A stretch of DNA of 64,000 nucleotides from Colias croceus (Eukaryota > Arthropoda > Insecta > Lepidoptera > Pieridae): positions 7,254,001 to 7,318,000 of the forward strand of contig NC_059542.1 in NCBI RefSeq assembly GCF_905220415.1. Reading direction: 5' to 3'. The notes beneath the pieces were generated by a model that worked only from the letters and a program-made list of their open reading frames with translations, had not been told where the DNA came from and made no database searches. Shown here piece after piece: positions 1 to 12,640 of this stretch; positions within the stretch are counted from its first letter, which is position 1; every line of letters begins with the position of its first letter. A program made the translations under genes and the position numbers.

Positions 1-43
1 AGAGATAGATATACGTTACGTAACGTAACGTATATCTATCTCT
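1..43. repeat. 20-bp perfect inverted repeat with 3-nt spacer
   Basis: The first 20 bases are the exact reverse complement of bases 24-43, separated by TAA. The arms contain the alternating motif ACGTTACG. It sits at the window edge, so it may be part of a larger structure extending to the left. No gene is associated with it. Confidence 0.85.
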
Positions 44-3000
44 TCTTCGACATGTGCTTTTTATAATAAATTCACATAGCACAAAAATACCATATTACAA
101 TATCGATCATAATAACAAATATGCGAAAAATTAAATGTAAGTTTGAAAAATTCCGGGCACACGCTTGGAAAGTTTCAGATTTGTGAATACTCTTTTCAGT
201 AAAAACCGATTCGTACGGGTATGATCGGGGCCATTCAGTATTTGTTTGAAACAGCCAACGCGTTAATAGGGGGCTTTCAATGATATTTGTTTTAAAATCG
301 TAACTCCGTAGCCAATTAAACGTTCTACGTGAGTTTATGTCACTTTCGATAGAGTACCTACAATTATCTGATCTACAATCTACGTAGATTCTTTATATTA
401 AGTTTCTATCAATTCCCTTACATATCGTAAAAATCCAATACTTGAAATGTATGCTAGGTACTAAGTTACTTATAAGTAGCTAAGTATAAGTCTACTATGT
501 CCTGGTTAAATGTTGCATAATATAGAATTTGCTAAGTGTTCTCTGTAAAATGATTTTACTTCAATGTGAAATATCATTCGTGCCTTTCGTGGAGAATATA
601 ATCCGAGGATGTATTACCTAGTGAGGGACTTTGTTATTTCACTCGCGTCTGACTCCTTTGTTTTCTAAAGCTTCCAAGCGTCTTTAATATTTTCAAACGG
701 CGGTTTAAATTTAAGTCTAACCGTAAAACGATGAGTTGTTTATCTTTGCCAAATAATTTATTGCCACGATTTACAAAATGAAAAGAAACAAATATAATTA
801 TTTATTTATTTATAATTGTTATGTGTAAAGTAAGCCCATTAGTAGAGACACATTTCTTTAATCTACTAACTCAATAATATACCTATATTTTATGTATAGT
901 CATTTCTTCCTAGGTAATTTGCAAGGATATCAGGCCATTTTCCTTATATTGTCAAACTCTTCTTTAATTAATGCTGAAGAATTTATGTAGAAAACTTTCT
1001 ATTTCCAAGCTATCAACGCGAAGGTGTTTGCATTAGCGAAGTCATTCTCTTATAGGAAGCAGAATGCGTGCGAAACAGATACTTAGAAAGATACGATCTG
1101 TAATCTTCACAGTTTGCTGTGTTCACAAGTACGTGCTTAGCAAAGTATTATATGGAGGCATAGAAGTGGATACCTACGCACCTTTTATTTTATTTGTCAT
1201 ATTATTTAAACATCGCATAAAATTAATCATTAACATAAAAGAGGAAGATAGTTACTCATAAAAGTTTACCATATTCTAATCAGGATACGTTTAACTCACA
1301 GTAAAAATTTCAAAAGCACTTTGATAATGCCTCTTAGCCTTGCATAATGCACATTGTGAGTAGTGTACCGTTAAAATTGTGGTGAAGATGGCTTTTTTAT
1401 TATTTACTACATTGCGGTTGAAATCACAATACAATGCCGTGTTGCGCTTTCAAAGCTTTATAAAAAGACTACGCAAGCCTTTGTGAACGCATCGAGCCGT
1501 GCCCATTAATCCTCTGCGATGAAAAAATTGCGCTACTACAGCCAACGTTATGAGTAAATAATACGTGATTGGTTCAATATTATGCTATAATTAGTAACTG
1601 TGCTTTACAAGACGTCTTTATTTATAATTAACATGCACCTTTATACAATTGAAAGCACGTTTTGTTTTAGTTTTTATTGTGCAGATATTATTTACTTTAC
1701 CTACTTAATATTGCAAGAACAATTTCTAACGTTTTTCAAAAATTACATTCTGTATTAATAATAATTAGTAATAAGGTACAACAATAAAACAATAATAATT
1801 AAAAAATATTTCTTATGATTCGATTATGAGTTTTAAAACAATGAGGCGGTGATTTTTTGAAGTAATGAACAGGAAACTTCTCATTTTCCTTTTTGTTGAA
1901 ACTGAGTGGAAAGTTCTAATACTAAAATCATAACGTTAACAGGAATGAAAGCCTGCTAGTGACGTTTATCCATAGTTAAGTAACAAAGGACTTGGATTTA
2001 CAGCGTTATAATGTCGCCGAGTTTTACAAAGGTCTTCTATTGTTTTAGTGTTTGTTACAATTAGCGACATGAATGAGGGTCAACGTTCAACCTCATGTTT
2101 GCATGAAATATGTTCAGAAATTTTAGAACTGAAGGCAGAATGAGTGTGGAACACGGTAAGTAAACGAAGTAAATACAAATCCGATTTCTCGCTTTGTTCT
2201 CGTTTAGTCATATAATTTGAGTTTGTTTGTTAAATTTGTATTAACATACGAGGGTAAGGTTTTAAACCACATTGTGATTTAGGTATCTTCATGATGTAGT
2301 TAAAATTACCTGTTGTCAATAATTATACTTAAATATTAATTTACACAATCGGGGTGTTAACACCAACTTAAACATTACATTTTATATTCGTAGTATATAA
2401 GCGTTTGCGGCATTATTAACCACAAGAAATTTTTAATTTAGCTTTATATAATTCAAAAAATGCTTTATAAAAAGATGTGTAAAGAATAGAATCGAATAGT
2501 TCGAATTCCGCTTCGTGATCGTTCTCAACGTATTAGTTATTTGGTAGATATTATATTTTGCCCTTGTTGCTCTATCATAAAAATAAATCTTTATTCAATA
2601 GTGCACTATGCAAATAACGCATCTATGCATGTATCATTTCGAAACGGCTATTGTTCAAAATCACTGATTGTCAATTTTCATTCAGTATTGGTTTCATATC
2701 GGTTCCTGCACCGAATGGGCCGGAATTGAGTTACAGCCCAAACATAAAAACCATGCAGTGCATATTATTTTTGTTAATTGAACTATATCGACGTTTTTAG
2801 ATAATTTTACTGATATATTTGATTTATAAAAAGATAAAGATTATATTTTTATATTTATAGATGAATCTTACTTAAATTACATTTACAAATGTAATTTCAA
2901 GACAGGTTAGTGCTCTCAATAGAATTGTCTAGAATTTAGATAGTTTATGAATTCCCAATGCGCAATGAAGCATTGATTCTTAATCAAAATAATTAACTGT

Positions 3001-6000
3001 TGAATTAACTAGTGAAATAAATTGTTGATACTAATTAGTAATTACGTAGAGTCAAAATTTTCATAAAGGTAACATCATTCAAATTTACGAAGTGAGCTCG
3101 ATAATTCTTGGCAGTATCATTTCAAAGTGAGAATCCTAAATATTTTATATTTATAGATACTAAGTCGTATTACCATAAATTCTCTTTGTAGATATTGTGC
3201 CTTGAGCTTCTCGTCAATAATTCAAGGTTTGAATTATTCAGAGATCGTTTTAGGATAATTCCCAAATTGAAGACTCCAATGTTACACGTGGACTGTAATG
3301 AAGTAAAGTTTTATATTTATCGCTCTCGTTGGCAGGATTTTAATGTTCCAACGATGTAGTATGTTTCCAACACACGGGATGTGTGTACTTGTTATGTATT
3401 TTATATTTTATTCACCCACTGAAGCTTATTAAAATACATGAGATCTTTTTGTATTCCCGTTGCGCTTTGATGTAAGTAGCTGGTAACAAATTAAAGCTTA
3501 ATTACTATCAAATACCAAAAGGTCGATCCGCGAATAAAAATGAGATTAAAACTGATATTTGATAAAAGTATTAAATTTCAGTTACTTTTTATCTTGCCCT
3601 TCGATCTTGATTTAACGCCCTTTGAGGTCATTACTGAGGCTCACCGGAATGGCTTCGCTTAATGAAGTCGTGAAAGAAAATTGAGTTCAGTTAAAGGGGC
3701 GAATTTAATTCGATTTCAAACTTTTTAAATGAATGTCTCTGTTTGAGAGCGACATTGACTAACCGAAAATAAATTAGTGCAAAAATAATGTGCTCCTTGG
3801 CAGTTAATTAAAATTAACGATTTTTTCAGTAGCTATACCTACTAGTGCTATTAGGGGTCGGAATTATTTAATAATTCTTAATAAGAAGCGCCACGACAAT
3901 TGCTGATACCAGGAAAATCTCAAAAATGTTATTCTTTGATGTTTGATGAAAATAAATTCGTATTAAATGATCTGCCGAATAATAAATCATTCTTTAAAGA
4001 TGATGTGCTAGTGTGTCAAGATTCCAACACAGTATGCCTACATACTTAAACTTTGAACATTATAAATAACAGCTTTTCAATTAATTTGGACGCCCTATAA
4101 ACAATTTATTTCATTTGGTTTTCAAGTAGCGTATCCATTTCCAGTATTCAAGCTATCTCAAACAAACTTTACAGGAACCACTATAAGTTTTGACTTTTGC
4201 AGTAAAGAGCTGAATAGGTTCAGATCACGATCTCCATAAGAAATGTTATATCCCTAAGTAACGCGTGAACTTTGAAGACATTAAATGGCGCAAAGTGGTT
4301 AAGTCTGCATGGTTTTATAATAAGCCCGTGCCTTGTACTCCAGCCTTAAGGCTTACCTCGAAAGAACGAGGCTAAGTTAGATAACCTAGAGAAAGTAGTT
4401 TGCAACAACAAGCTACTATAAGTTTAACTACAATTTGGTTTCAACTTTTTTATGGTTGTTTTAATCGAATTTGCGAGAACGGTTTAACCTTGGCTTCGAG
4501 TAATGTCTCGTTTAACTTGAACGACAAAATACTTCGGTAGACTGGAATTGTATTTGCAGTTTGTTGTATAACTGGTTGAACACAAACTGCTTTGGAGTTA
4601 TGGGAATATTTTTATCCTATTTGTTAAATAAAAGAACTAAGTTGAAAAATTGGATAGACACAGAATACAATTAAAATAATATAGTTACCTAAATTCTTTT
4701 GAAATTACTGAAGTCCTGGTGATTAAGATACTTCAAGAATACCTACTTCTAAATATTCACATGTAGAATCTAAAAAACTAAACTTGTACCGTAAACACTG
4801 AAATAACATGACGTTGGAGAATCAAAAAGGCTTATATGCTCGACCAATTTAAGCTTATTCGAGCACTCGAAACTGTCGGGGTAAACCGCAAAAACATCAC
4901 AGTGCTCTAAGCCTCTGTACGATTTTTTCACGCAACAAAATCCTACATTAGCAATGGCCTGACATGCTCATGAATGGTTAGAGACAGACTTTTTAGGTAT
5001 AGAGATAAGAGCACTCCCAACATCTTAGGTAAATTCCCTGCGGTAAAAATACGGTAAGATTTCTTTGTACTCTTCTGACTGCTGTATTTATTATGTTTAA
5101 TATGTGCTTTAAACCGAATTAAATTTCGTTATTAATATTTTAAATGTATATATATTTGACAACAGCTTAGCGTTGATTGATCATGTTAAATAAACACTGC
5201 ATTAATCCGCATTAAAAATGAGTTAACATGTTATTTGTAAATACATTTACATTATTAAATACGAATATTATTCTAGATAATTCAGTTAAATTTTATAAAG
5301 CATTGTTTCAATATTGCAAATGTTATGAAACAAAATAAACAAGCCGACTTTTAATTTCATAATTCCGATTTACGAATTTCCGGCCTTTTGCAAACAAACT
5401 TTTTAGTAAAAACTGAAATTAAAGTCTATGACCTTTTTATTTCCTTAGGTTTATGTGAAATCATTACTCAATAAAATATATAGACAAGTTTAAATAAGTT
5501 CTAAATAAAGTTATTCTACATGTGAGCGGACACTCGCGACCCGCAGTAACATTTTACCAAGTCGTATATATTAGTTAAAGACTTGTCTAAAAGAGAACAG
5601 GTGGCTGCGGTGTAGTGGAGCCATAAAATGTGTTCTATGCGCTTGTGCAGTGGACACATTTCGCTCTCTTTATCGCCTGATAGAGAGCGGCGGTCCTTTG
5701 TTCTCGACTCTGTTCTTGAAAATTTAAAAGCGGTCCTTGCACTAAATTTACCTTCACCTCCAACAGAACCGAGCTACCGACCAATGAATAAATTATTCCC
5801 ACACGTAAGCCTACATGTATGTATTGAAATGGAGCCGCATCAAGACGGATTTTTATGGGCTCCAGGCTTGCCGTTACTTACCCATTAATTATTAAGAAAC
5901 TATTCGTGTATTGGCTAGCGTTTCGGGTCTGTTTAATTAATGTACACAAATCCCAGTTGTCTTTCATGTAGGAACGTGAATAAGAAAATAGGGTGGGTCC

Positions 6001-7030
6001 GTTTCAGTTTATTGTAGTTTTACATATTATATTACAGAGTTCAAACAATACTATTGTTGTGAGAATTTAGACTATTAAAAAATAGAACAGACGAACGAGA
6101 GTTGTAATTGAACGTTCATTCATTTATTGGTTTGCAGATGCTGCCTTGTAGAGCGTTTATATAATATTTTGACCCTCGAGATTGATCACCAATCTATCGA
6201 AGTGAAAATTAAGAATTTAAGAAAAATATGAATTCACTTCTAAATGCAAAGAAAATAATCGAATATTTGAATCAAATATAATGCAGTTTAACAGTGATAC
6301 TAAATTGTAGAAAATACAGAGTATAAAAATAAAATCGCTATCTAGGTGCGCCGCGCCTATTATCATTGAGGAGCGTGCCCAAAACATTAGTGACATTGCC
6401 AAGTTTGTTCTCTTAGTATGTTTTTTCTGTGACCCATATTAAAATGCTTTGTAATAAACAAACACAGTGTTAAATGAAAAAGACTAACAAAAAATCTCGG
6501 CTGCAAAATTCGAGGTGTTCTTGATACTGCTTTACATTTTAACTAAAATATTCATCTGTTTTCATTTTAATTATGAATTTTAAACAATTCTCATATCATA
6601 TAGAATTTATCATTATAAAATTTATCGGAAACTACAAAACTGTTAAAAATACACAGAATTATAAAACCTAATTATAGTCATCATTAATCAATAAAATATT
6701 TAACAAAAGAACGATTTGTAAATAGCAATGGTAAATACCTTTCTGTTATTTCCCGATTTCTTATTTAAAAAGCTGATAAATACAATTACAATTAATATTT
6801 AATATGTGTTAAATGTAAAGGATTTACGGTGTCACCCAGTATCTGTGACGCAGGTCTGCCCAATGTCAAATGAAGCGACCCGCAAGGGGCTAGTGATAAC
6901 GAATAACATCCAATCCATTCCGTTATCCTCTCCTTGAATATAACATTAATATTAGTAAAATATTTGAAAAAAAGACTTTTGAACTATTTTGAGAGGAACC
7001 TAATTGCTAAGTAATTGCTACTGTAATCAT
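44..7030. other. AT-rich non-coding stretch, no gene seen
   Basis: No reading frame here has the length, splice-site context or protein pattern of a real gene. The longest frame (5628-5888, 86 codons) has no recognisable domain. I see no tRNA, rRNA or clear transposon. Confidence 0.5.
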
Positions 7031-7186
7031 TTTGAAAATCTATCCGTCCAATAAAGTATTACACGATCATTTTAAAAATGTCACCTGTAAACTCTCAAAT
7101 ACGGACAATTAGAATACATTTTTGAAATGCTAGTTTAATTCGTTATTCGATGAATAAGTTTTAACCAAGGATTGAAAAATCAGCCC
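7031..7186. mobile_element. Degraded copy of Harbinger-type MITE
   Basis: The stretch matches the intact element at 50809-50981 along most of its length: both share CCGTCCAATAAAGTATTACA and the right-end sequence ATTGAAAAATC(A/G)GCCC followed by TTA. The left terminal repeat is eroded here. Family assignment rests on the TTA target duplication of the better copy. Confidence 0.6.
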
Positions 7187-7756
7187 TTAGTTTAAAGGAT
7201 ACCTATCTGTTTAATGTATTAGGTATATAGGTTTTAGATTACGTAAACATTATCAGACGATCATTTTAAAATTTTTTTGGCACTCCGAAGAATAGTATTA
7301 GTACCTATTTATTGGATATATTATGCAACGAATCATATAATTCATTATAATAAACATGTGATTAATTTTATATTCCACTCGGCAAGGTTCAGCTCGCTTT
7401 ACTTCGAGTTGCATTAAGTTTCGCACTATTTATGGCAAAGCCGATAAAATATAGTGGTCGGTAGTTCCAAGCGCTAAGTGCGCAGATACAAGAAAGTGTA
7501 ACGATTTATTCTTACTGTTCGCATTGAATGTGTAATGCTTTTATTTCTAGGGAAATAAGAAATTCACTTTAAAGGCGCATTAATTATTCTATGCATGTGA
7601 AATAAATTATCTTGCAAACTAACTATGATTTATGGGATTCATAATTAAATACGCAAAATAGAAAAAATATAGGTACGATATATGCAGTATTGTTTTATGT
7701 GTTTCATATAAATTGAAGTTTATGTTTATACTTTTATTTTATACGTTTCATATAAA

Positions 7757-7987
7757 TTGGTACAAACTGTATGCGTTTTTCGTGAAGGGCTAGAAAATTG
7801 TAATGAAAAATTGATAGGTAGACAATCGTTATACTTTTATGAAGTTACAATGGTAGTTACCATACTGCTCCGAAACGGCTGGTCCGATTCTCACGTGTTG
7901 GGTAGATCTGAGAATCAGCCAACATGTTTTTACAACATGCCTTAAGTGATAAGAGTAAGGCAGAACAACGTTTACCAGGCAGCTAGT
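7757..7987 (+). mobile_element. Retroelement or SINE-like 3' fragment
   Basis: The segment contains the pattern ACGGCTGGTCCGATTCTCA, and then AAGTGATAAGAGTAAGGCAGAACAACG with an end CAGCTAGT. This layout resembles a short dispersed repeat common in Lepidoptera. An apparent frame at 7757-7945 lies entirely inside it and is not treated as a gene. Confidence 0.4.
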
Positions 7988-8319
7988 AATTTATAAATTC
8001 ACAAACTTTTTTATACGATCTGATATAAAACCCTTTATTACACCAACTTATTTGAGACACACATTACGTAGGCGTGTCTAAGGACAATTTATAACCGATT
8101 AGTTAAGTGCTACCAAAGTGATTCTGCATTTATTAAACAATCCACGAGACTGCAGTGCAGTGCGAGCCTTGGCACAATTTATAGGCTGGCCTGGTGCCGG
8201 GGACAACAGAGTGATCGCGTCGACTGCCCCGATCCCTAATAAATAACTGCAGTCCCCTTTGCAGTGCATAATACGATACTATCCACCGATTTAAAGCTAA
8301 ACTCTCATCTTATAGCATA

Positions 8320-8383
8320 ATGCGGGAGGTAACTGCGTCGGAAGCTGTGACAATCGATATATGTACATGGCTCTACATTCTAG
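8320..8383 (+). CDS. Candidate first coding exon (low confidence)
   Basis: An ATG at 8320 opens a frame of 21 codons plus one base that runs straight into a good donor (CTAG|GTATGT at 8384). The peptide starts MREVTASEAV and becomes hydrophobic towards its end (CTWLYIL), as a signal-peptide or membrane-anchor exon might. The upstream 180 bases are unusually GC-rich for this window and contain a possible TATA (TTTATAGG near 8180). No partner exon was found in the window, so any gene would need a very long first intron. It could equally be chance. Confidence 0.22.
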
Positions 8384-10018
8384 GTATGTTAAGCGAATGC
8401 CGTGGTACATCGTTTGATGGTGGCATCGAGTGATAAAACATTTTTTTGATGTTACCCAGTCTTCAATGATCACCAGTGTAACTATAATATTAAGTCTTGG
8501 TTCGTAGAATCGTGTTATTTAAATATTTTAATACCTTTCGCTTTAGATACATAATTCCACAAAATATCACTGAGAATATATTATCATAAAAAAGAAGATT
8601 ATCAATTTATCTTTATAAATTTATTGTTTAATTTGAAAAACTTTCCACTCGAAACCTTTTAAATCAATGGTAATAATAAAGTGTTTTTACAAAAAATATC
8701 GCTGGAAAGCGGAGAGTAAAATTGACTCAACAGTAAATGGAATATTTGAGAAACTTTCGTCATTTGTTTCTCGGGCAACTGAATATTTTGTGAAAACTAT
8801 GTCCATCAAATAAACAAAAATTGTTGATTGTTTTATATCTTTGTTTTATATTGTTTTATATTTTAATTATTTTATTATTGATGGTTTTGAAGCATTTAAG
8901 TGGTGCCACTAACAGCTTTGGTAAATAAAAAGTTACTATTAATACGCAAATATTTTGAAAGATCCTTTTAAAACTTTTCAAATATTGTTTAATAATATAT
9001 AAATGAACAGTTTAAAAGTTTCAGAATAAAAATTCATTGGTACACATGAGCCATATTACATTTTGCACAAAGAGACCTCAGTGTGGCTTGAGTCATTTTA
9101 TTTCCTTCGAAGCTGTTTATAAAGAAAAATAATAATACATTTGCTGTTAATATAAAGAAATAAAAATAAAGAAACGTAAACGTAAATTTTATAGGTAACC
9201 TAGGTTCTTTCTATTTATTTTCAGATTTAATATAATTCCCTTAAATTATAATGACATATATTATTAATTGCATGATAAATTTCTATGTATGTAGAAGCAG
9301 TTTTACAAACATATTCATATTCAGACATGCCTGTACACCATTGTAAATTGATACAATAATTTGTTATAACGCACTTAAATTATTATACAAATACAATTAA
9401 CAGTTGAGACACGTATTCGTGCGATAATTCAATACAAACTCAATTCTTATCCCGACCGTAAACCAACAGGCCGTGTGCAAACGGCTTCAAACAGACCGAA
9501 GAGAATAAACTACAGAGATAACAAGATAATCGTGTTCGGAGTAGTTTCCCATTGTAACTTGGGTGAGACAATTTAATCTGTCGGCTCCATGGTCCCTCGG
9601 ATCGCACTCTTTAAACGGCTAGTTTCGGTCGTCGCCCGCCGCCATACCATGAACGATTTCAGCTCTTAAATAGTTACGGCAACATCGTTGGCGGTTAAAT
9701 AAAATATTCAGACGCGAAAACTTTAACATTCCTTTGTAGGTTTCATTTATCGGGTTGTATTCACTAGCTGATGTTCTTGAAATGTTTATTTATTATTGCA
9801 TTTTTGGGTGCTTGAGTCTGTTTGACTTAATAACTAATAAAGGAGATGAAAAGTCACTCAAAGACAATTTTCCTTATGTTATACAAAATACAATATTAAA
9901 TAGTTAGAAGATTTTAGCATCTACCAATGTATCTACTGTATGACATTGAAAATATACTTTTCATTTCTATATACTTAACTATCCTTTGCGATGTCGTATT
10001 GACAAAGAATGCATAATC
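8384..10018. other. Non-coding stretch with one GC-rich patch
   Basis: No gene is supported. The patch at about 9585-9665 is GC-rich and carries a short frame (ATG at 9591) ending after 27 codons, with no recognisable domain. The rest is AT-rich. Confidence 0.4.
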
Positions 10019-10019
10019 T

Positions 10020-10192
10020 TCTCTAATATATAAAAATCAATGCCACTTTTCGTTGTAATTCCATAACTCGAGAACGGCTGAACCGATTTCGATAATTCTT
10101 TTTTTATTATATTCCTTGAAGTACGAGGATGGTTCTTATGTAGAGAAAACGTTAATATGTACCACGGGCGAAGCCGGGGCGGACCGCTAGTA
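10020..10192 (+). mobile_element. Lepidopteran short dispersed repeat (CGGGCGAAGCCGGGGCGG family)
   Basis: The unit runs from TCTAATATATAAAAATCAA to the GC-rich end ACCACGGGCGAAGCCGGGGC followed by GGACCGCTAGTA. Related copies occur at 21712-21884 (same strand) and 60975-61152 (opposite strand), all with the internal text ACGGCTGAACCGATTTCG or close. It is probably non-autonomous (SINE- or Helitron-like); the exact class is not decidable from these copies. Confidence 0.7.
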
Positions 10193-10393
10193 CACTATAT
10201 ATGCATAGACACTCTCCGCCTCCCGCCAAAATTAAACACTTATCTCACCCCGCACGATCAGACATAAAATGGTCCATATTTTTCAAGATATTTTTCTACA
10301 GGGACGATACGCAACGAAGATTGACAACATTAATCAAATTGACTTAAAGTAATTTTATTATTTTGGATTTGTGATTATCGTTTTTCGTAGAAA

Positions 10394-10459
10394 ATGGTTA
10401 GATATTGTGCTGTTTACGGATGTATTTCATCAGAAAAACGCGAATTTTTTTTACGCTAG
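10394..10459 (+). pseudogene. THAP zinc-finger N-terminal relic
   Basis: A 21-residue frame begins MVRYCAVYGC and stops shortly after. The start plus C-x4-C spacing matches the first half of a THAP domain (C-x2-4-C-x35-53-C-x2-H), a DNA-binding module found in P-element transposases and domesticated host proteins. The second Cys-His half is missing and a stop follows at once. It is most likely a fragment of a degraded transposon. The call rests on very few residues. Confidence 0.35.
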
Positions 10460-10559
10460 TCAAAAATGTGCCAACCATAAAGCACACACATTTGCAGTCT
10501 CTACAGTGTGACTGTCAAAACGATAATTTTGTATGGAGTGTCCGGGGTGTGGTATTGAG

Positions 10560-12020
10560 ATAGTTAACTTATATCCATCTGGTTGGTTAATTGAAATAAT
10601 CGAATATTTAAGTTTTCAACGACATCAAACAACATAAAACACTATTTGATCTGGTTTTATTATAACTAATAAATTATATTATAATATAACTTCTGTTAAT
10701 AATATATTGGTACGTGCAAGCGCGTTGCATCGCAATTCGCAAAATGCGTCGTTCACGACAAAAGAGCTAAAAGCCTCGCACTAAGGAAATTGTATCGAAC
10801 AAGTACGTGTAACTCCGTAACAGAAAACGAATTTGTTCTTTTAATCGCGTGTAAGTCCTTAAGGCTACTGTGACTTGCAGCGAGTGAGATTGAATGTAGT
10901 GGGAAAGAATTCAACAGGAAAGTCTATTAAGGAGAGTACGGGCGCTTAGTTCGAAATTAAATTTAGATTGAAGCTATCCGTTAGAAAGAGAACCCGATGT
11001 GGGACTATTGTTTACAGCGCTAGATTGCACTATTTTGTTAGCTTGGTAAACTTTATTGTGTGATTAAGTCTGTGATTAAGGCGTTCTTCTTAGTGTAACA
11101 TTCCTTAAAATAACCTCTTTACAATGTTAACTTTAGACGTGTTTAAAATTCTACGTTTCATCGAACCTTGGGAATTCAATCACTGGTTACAGTTGAAATA
11201 AAAAAAATTAATAGCAAAATTTCCATTTAAATTTATCAGACAATCGTAAAACTGAAAGAACTCAAGATTTTTTACGATTTGCCCAAATATAAGATGGACA
11301 TTCTATTTAAATAATGAAAATACTTGGTGCTGTAAAATTTACCTAGCAGTTCCAGTTGGTGTTTTTAATAACAAGCGTTTAACAATTAATATATTATGGA
11401 AATTCGTTATTATTAATATTTTGTGTGTTCATGAATGATAAGTATTGAAAAATCTAAGATATAATTATTTTACTTAAGTAATACATATCTCATATTATGT
11501 TTAATTATAAATCTAATTGAAAAGTACTATAAGATGAAAAGAGATAAACGCTTGGCCACGTTACAGGAATGCGATTATACAAGCTCTACTTTGAGAGTTA
11601 TTCTTAATTTACAGTGACAAAGCTCTTCAAGATTCTAATCATGTTGTACATTCTCTGAATGCGTCCTCCATACGAGTCTATTGTCTATTGTTTAATTAAT
11701 TAGTTAGTTACAAAATCTACTCCGAGATGTGTGACTTGGAACGACAAACTTTGTGTTTTTGAAGGGGCTTTTCTGAGCTTAATGGAAAACAGAATTATGT
11801 AATCCCCTTCACAAAGTTTTCACACTAGTCAATTATGTAGGTATTAATGAAAGAGAATGTGTTAAAATGTTTACAACAAACTTTGTTGAGATTATGTTGA
11901 ATATATTTTAAATATCACCAGTATATCGTGTTGTTTATACATTACGATTTACGGTTCATATTGTCTGTTTATTAATCACGAATCTCAACATATTTTAAAA
12001 AATAATATCTCTTGAGAGGG
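10560..12020. other. AT-rich stretch, nothing recognised
   Basis: No gene, RNA gene or clear repeat was recognised between the THAP relic and the LINE fragment. Confidence 0.45.
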
Positions 12021-12025
12021 GCCAG

Positions 12026-12640
12026 CGATGTTTATTGAAGGTCATGTTCCACAACCAACAAACTAGATTTCCTACAGAAGATTTATATAAACATTGCGGT
12101 CTCTTGTCTGTTAGAAAATTATATATTTTAAACTCTGTCTTAAAAACTCACAAAAACCTGCTATTTAATCCTTCGCTTGATTTTGGAAGGAAAAATGATA
12201 TTATTAAAATTCCGCATACTAAAACATCCTTTGCTAAAACACAATTCACTGCACAATCTTCAAACTTGTATAATAAAATAAATAAAAAATTAAATGTAGG
12301 TAAATTGCTCAATAAAAACTGTAAAAAAGTATTAACGGAATGGTTGAAACCCTTAAGCTACTCAGACACCGAAGCTTTGCTCCAATATAACACACACACA
12401 CACACACATACAGAGATTTTATTAAATTCTTTCTTTTCTTTTGTGTTTTTGCATTGTATTCATTCATATTGTTTTATTTCTGTTTCTGCGTCTAATAGTG
12501 TTAAAGAAGAGCGGAACCTCCTGACACAAGCATTTATTTGCTTACTAGGAGTGTTCCAATCACAAATTAGTTAAGGACCTATTGTAAAAGGAAGAAATAA
12601 ATAATTTGAATTTAAATTTGAATTTTAACGAAGTAGAATT
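12026..12640 (+). mobile_element. 3' end of a non-LTR retrotransposon (LINE) with reverse-transcriptase C-terminus
   Basis: The open frame at 12035-12574 begins with a pattern typical of the end of LINE polyproteins: FPTEDLY, then SVRKLYILNSVLKTHK, then a TSFAKTQF...LYNKINKKLN block. The frame continues past the real homology through a (CA)9 microsatellite at 12391-12408 and is then low-complexity. The element ends in an A/T-rich TTGAATTTAAATTTGAATTT tail near 12605-12630, as LINE 3' tails do. It is 5'-truncated and presumably dead. A second fragment of a related element lies at 46470-46620. Confidence 0.65.

Noticed and set aside
5628..5888. 86-codon plus-strand frame
   Set aside because: No recognisable domain, no splice or promoter context, and cysteine/proline-rich text typical of chance translation.
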